From the NCBI GenBank assembly GCA_038229875.1, contig JBBROA010000026.1, positions 1-37,740 of the forward strand: a stretch of 37,740 nt of DNA, given 5' to 3'. A program made the position numbers and the translations under genes. Source of the DNA: JALYUA01 sp038229875 (GTDB lineage: Bacteria > Acidobacteriota > Thermoanaerobaculia > UBA5066 > Gp7-AA6). The notes below the pieces were generated by a model, which saw nothing but the letters and a program-made list of their open reading frames with translations, was not told the origin of the DNA and did not search any database. This document shows, in pieces, positions 35,146 through 37,740 of the stretch; position 1 is the stretch's first letter; every line of letters starts with the position of its first letter.

Positions 35146-35636
35146 ACCACCGCGCCCCGCAGCCCGCGATTCCGCGAGAAGAGCACGAACCCGAGCCAGA
35201 CCACGAGCGCCAGGCCCGCGGCGATCGCTCCCCACGCGCGGTGGTACGTCCTCTCGCCGTTTCTTCGGACCGAAAGGGCGCCCGCACGGTCGCCGTGCAG
35301 GAACCGGTCGATCCGGCCCGCATCAGAGCCCGCCTTTTCACGAGAGGCGTAGTCCGCGACGAAGAACGGGCCGCCGGCGCCGATGATCCAGACGCTGATT
35401 CGCGGGGAGCCCCGCCGGGGGGTCGAGACGCGGATCTCGGCCTGGCGGAGAGACGCGATCGGCACGGACCCCGTCCGGGTCTTCGAAACGAGGCGCTGCG
35501 TGAACGTGCAGACACCCTCCGCGCGGGCGCATTCAAGCCGGTACTCGAGCGGCGTGTCGAAGAGAAGGAGCCCGGCGAGCAGGAGCAACACGCCGGTGAA
35601 GCCGGCCAGGATGAAGAGCTTTGCGAGGCGGAACAC
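35142..35636 (-). CDS. uncharacterised membrane protein with two helices
   Basis: This 164-residue protein has helix 1 at about 7-27 (LFILAGFTGVLLLLAGLLLF), an extracytoplasmic region of about 105 residues with a cysteine pair (LECARAEGVCTFTQRL), and helix 2 near the end (AWGAIAAGLALVVWLGFVLF) followed by a basic tail. No family is recognised. The GTG start at 35636 is chosen because helix 1 begins there; there is no Shine-Dalgarno, and the frame continues upstream without a better start. It is the first gene of the three-gene minus-strand cluster and divergent from the metallophosphoesterase. Confidence 0.65.
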   Translation of the reverse strand: MFRLAKLFILAGFTGVLLLLAGLLLFDTPLEYRLECARAEGVCTFTQRLVSKTRTGSVPIASLRQAEIRVSTPRRGSPRISVWIIGAGGPFFVADYASREKAGSDAGRIDRFLHGDRAGALSVRRNGERTYHRAWGAIAAGLALVVWLGFVLFSRNRGLRGAVV

Positions 35637-35722
35637 GCGATTCGAGTATGTGGGCCGCGGCGCGAACCCGCAAGCTCGCCGCGGAAGCCTCGAGGTGAGA
35701 TGCTTTACCGACGGAGGAACGC

Positions 35723-36862
35723 ATGCGAAGGAAGCTTTCGAGAACGGCGCTCGCGCTCGTCGCCTTTGGGATCGGATGCGCCGGAGCCTCGACCTCTCCC
35801 GCCTCGCCGCGCGCCAGGACCGCCGCGGCAAAGTCCGCGCCGGGGAAGCCGGTCTCGACCCCCGCCCGCGCTTCGTGGCAGTTCATGGTCAGCGGCGATT
35901 CGCGCAATTGCGGCGATGTCGTGATGCCCGCGATCGCGGCGCAGGCGTCGACCGCCAGAGTCGATTTCTACTGGCACCTCGGCGACTTCCGGGCGCTCTA
36001 CGACTTCGACCAGGACTTCCTGAGCCAGCCGGATCGGCGCGGGAAGCATGTTTCCATCACGGACTACAACCGCGGCGTCTGGGACGACTTCATCCAGGCC
36101 CAGATCGTCCCGTTCGGATCGACCCCGGTCTTTCTCGGAATCGGGAATCACGAGCTCGTCGTGCCGAAGACGCGCCTCGACTACGTGTCGCAGTTCGCGG
36201 ACTGGATCAACGCGGCGCCCGTCCGCGAGCAGCGGCTGAAAGATGACTCGAAGGACCACCGGGTCAAGACCTGGTACCACTGGACACACGGCGGAGTCGA
36301 TTTCGTCACGCTCGACAACGCGTCGAGCGAACAGTTCGACTCTGAGCAGCTGCGGTGGTTCGACGGCGTGATCGCGCGCGCCGAGGCGGACCCGCAGGTC
36401 ACCGCGATCGTCGTCGGAATGCACGCCGCGCTTCCGGACAGTCTCGCCTTCGACCACAGCATGAACGACTGGGCGCAGGGAGAGAAGAGCGGCCGCACCG
36501 TGTACGCGCGCCTCGTCCAGGCGCAGAAGAAGAAACCCGTTTACATTCTGGCGAGTCACTCGCACTTCTACATGAGCGGACTCTTCGACACTCCCGAGAA
36601 GAAGGCCGCGGGCGAAGCGATTCCGGGCTGGATCATCGGGACAGCGGGCGCCGTCCGTTACAAGCTTCCCCCGGGCGCCGCACAGGCGAAAGAAGCGAAG
36701 ACGAACGTTTACGGGTATCTGATCGCAACCGTCGAGGCCCGGGGAGCGATTCGCTTCGACTTCAAGGAAATCTCGGAGTCGGATCTCCCGGCGGAGACGG
36801 GTCGTCTGATGAGTCCCGAGTTCGTCCACGAGTGCTTCGCAGGAAACTCGCAGGCCCGGTAA
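35723..36862 (+). CDS. exported metallophosphoesterase-like protein
   Basis: This 379-residue protein has a signal, possibly lipoprotein-type (ALALVAFGIGC, Cys19), a Pro/Ala-rich linker, then calcineurin-like phosphoesterase blocks in order: MVSGDSRNCG (usual GDxH), YWHLGDFR (GDxx), GIGNHELV (GNHE), VVGMHAALP and ASHSHFYMSG (GHxH). The first block has Arg in place of His and the last begins with Ser, which may shift metal binding or substrate. GGAGG precedes the ATG. It stands alone between a divergent membrane gene and the truncated stalk-domain gene. Substrate unknown. Confidence 0.88.
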   Translation: MRRKLSRTALALVAFGIGCAGASTSPASPRARTAAAKSAPGKPVSTPARASWQFMVSGDSRNCGDVVMPAIAAQASTARVDFYWHLGDFRALYDFDQDFLSQPDRRGKHVSITDYNRGVWDDFIQAQIVPFGSTPVFLGIGNHELVVPKTRLDYVSQFADWINAAPVREQRLKDDSKDHRVKTWYHWTHGGVDFVTLDNASSEQFDSEQLRWFDGVIARAEADPQVTAIVVGMHAALPDSLAFDHSMNDWAQGEKSGRTVYARLVQAQKKKPVYILASHSHFYMSGLFDTPEKKAAGEAIPGWIIGTAGAVRYKLPPGAAQAKEAKTNVYGYLIATVEARGAIRFDFKEISESDLPAETGRLMSPEFVHECFAGNSQAR

Positions 36863-36946
36863 TCGAGAGTCTGCCCCGGCACGAAACGCGGATGCGGCGA
36901 AAGCCTTCGCCGGCGGCTGCATTGCGGGTTACTCTGTTCGACACGG

Positions 36947-37740
36947 ATGCATCGTAAAGAGCCGCCCGCAGCGAAATTGCGGCCTCGTCCCCCGGCTAAC
37001 CCGACACGCACCCTTTCTCCCCGAGCGAGAGTGGCCGGAGGCGCCGCGACGATCGTTTTGCTGCTGCTTCTCGCGCGGCTTTCGACCGGCCAGACACAGA
37101 CAGCGGGAAGCGGGCCGCCGCCGACCCCCTCCCCCGCGCCACCGGGGACGGGAACGATCGTGTGGAGAGGCGAGTCATTTCCGGTCGCCCTGTCGGCGGG
37201 AGACCTGCGCGTGGCGGACGTCGCGCGCGCGCTCGGATTCGAGTCGTCGAGCGATCCGACGACCGGCGTCCTCACGCTCTCGAGCGCCGGACACCAGGTG
37301 TTTCTCGGGGTCGGCACGACCCAGGTCCCTGTCGACCAGCGGATCGTTCAGATCTCGAGGGAGGCGCGTTCCGCAAACGGCTCCCTCTACGCGCCGCCCG
37401 ATCTCCTCGACAAGGTTCTTCTTCCCCTCGTCGGGGCGACCGCGACCTACGATTCCAGCCGGAGGGTCTGGACGGTCGTCGAGGCCGTTCCCGCGCTCAG
37501 CATCGACGTCGCCGTGGTGCACGTGGAGCCCACGACTCAGATCGTCCTGAAGGAGTCCGCGAACGCGCGGTTCGTTCCGTCGCTCACCGAGACCGGGTTC
37601 CAGATTCGCTGGCCCGATCGGAAGATCGTGCCGCCCTTCCCAGAACGCCGCTACGAAGATCCTCTCGTCACCGCGATCCGGTTTTCGGGAGACTCCGCGA
37701 CCATCGAGTTCCGGGACCGCGGGCTCTTCGCGCGCGCGTA
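36947..37740 (+). CDS. exported stalk/AMIN-type domain protein, possible N-acetylmuramoyl-L-alanine amidase (3' end cut)
   Basis: The frame is open from ATG 36947 to the window edge (about 264 codons, no stop). It has a basic start, a hydrophobic signal (AATIVLLLLLARLSTG, about 32-47) and a Pro-rich linker. A domain like copper-amine-oxidase N-terminal stalk repeats follows (FPVALSAGDLRVADVARALG, about 75, to ATYDSSRRVWTVVEA), then the start of a second, AMIN-like domain (LSIDVAVVHVEPTTQIVLK). Such modules often precede a cell-wall amidase domain, which would lie beyond the edge. GTG 37031 is an alternative start. The catalytic part is not visible, so the enzyme call is tentative. Confidence 0.7.
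   Translation, partial: MHRKEPPAAKLRPRPPANPTRTLSPRARVAGGAATIVLLLLLARLSTGQTQTAGSGPPPTPSPAPPGTGTIVWRGESFPVALSAGDLRVADVARALGFESSSDPTTGVLTLSSAGHQVFLGVGTTQVPVDQRIVQISREARSANGSLYAPPDLLDKVLLPLVGATATYDSSRRVWTVVEAVPALSIDVAVVHVEPTTQIVLKESANARFVPSLTETGFQIRWPDRKIVPPFPERRYEDPLVTAIRFSGDSATIEFRDRGLFARA

Overview
The window is high-GC bacterial DNA with tightly packed genes. Many cistrons overlap by ATGA or GTGA, and long open frames on the opposite strand are a by-product of base composition. Gene content fits an environmental anaerobe or facultative anaerobe: pyruvate and 2-oxoacid:ferredoxin oxidoreductases, an ADP-forming acyl-CoA synthetase fused to a GNAT domain, a decaheme cytochrome with an MtrB/PioB-type porin, an NnrS fusion, DUF5335 and a Rieske-containing molybdoenzyme operon. 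An Acidobacteriota-like lineage is my best guess; this is inference, and no rRNA is present to settle it.

Layout. From 1 to 9.1 kb (minus strand): a DHOD-like protein coupled to pyruvate:ferredoxin oxidoreductase, a small membrane protein with a zinc alcohol dehydrogenase, and GNAT-acyl-CoA synthetase. From 9.3 to 14.4 kb: two universal stress proteins, a MITE-like element, a cysteine-rich PAS-LuxR regulator, an unknown Cys-rich protein (minus), a YHS mini-protein, a CBS-pair protein, a rhodanese/MauE pair and a DUF5335 protein. From 14.4 to 17.7 kb (minus): membrane protein, korA, korB. From 18.0 to 22.3 kb: an uncertain ORF coupled to a LuxR-type HTH protein, then a decaheme cytochrome, an outer-membrane barrel and a frameshifted small monoheme protein, ended by a hairpin terminator. 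From 22.5 to 25.4 kb: hemerythrin, a ScdA_N-NnrS fusion and a second CBS protein. From 25.4 to 31.3 kb: a cytochrome b / NarB-like molybdoenzyme / 4Fe-4S / Rieske / small membrane protein / TDT channel operon. From 31.4 to 37.7 kb: PsiE, a basic-tailed protein, an NTF2-like protein, three membrane or envelope genes, a metallophosphoesterase and a truncated stalk-domain protein.

The main finding is a repeated palindrome, TGATGC-N4-GCATCA. Three exact copies and five copies with one mismatch lie in the window. All eight are between genes, 34-60 bp upstream of start codons, on both strands, and only between 4.6 and 18.8 kb. They precede PFOR, alcohol dehydrogenase, acyl-CoA synthetase, usp, YHS-CBS, the kor operon, the LuxR-type HTH unit and the decaheme/porin operon. 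This looks like a local low-oxygen or energy-stress regulon, similar in logic to mycobacterial DosR. The likely regulators are the two LuxR-type proteins encoded inside it, whose recognition helices are nearly identical.

As a system (inference), pyruvate and 2-oxoglutarate would be oxidised by ferredoxin-linked enzymes, acetyl-CoA converted to acetate with ATP gain, reductant passed to alcohol dehydrogenase or across the outer membrane by the decaheme conduit, and energy state sensed by USP and CBS proteins. The 22-31 kb block adds nitrate/NO-type chemistry without the palindrome.
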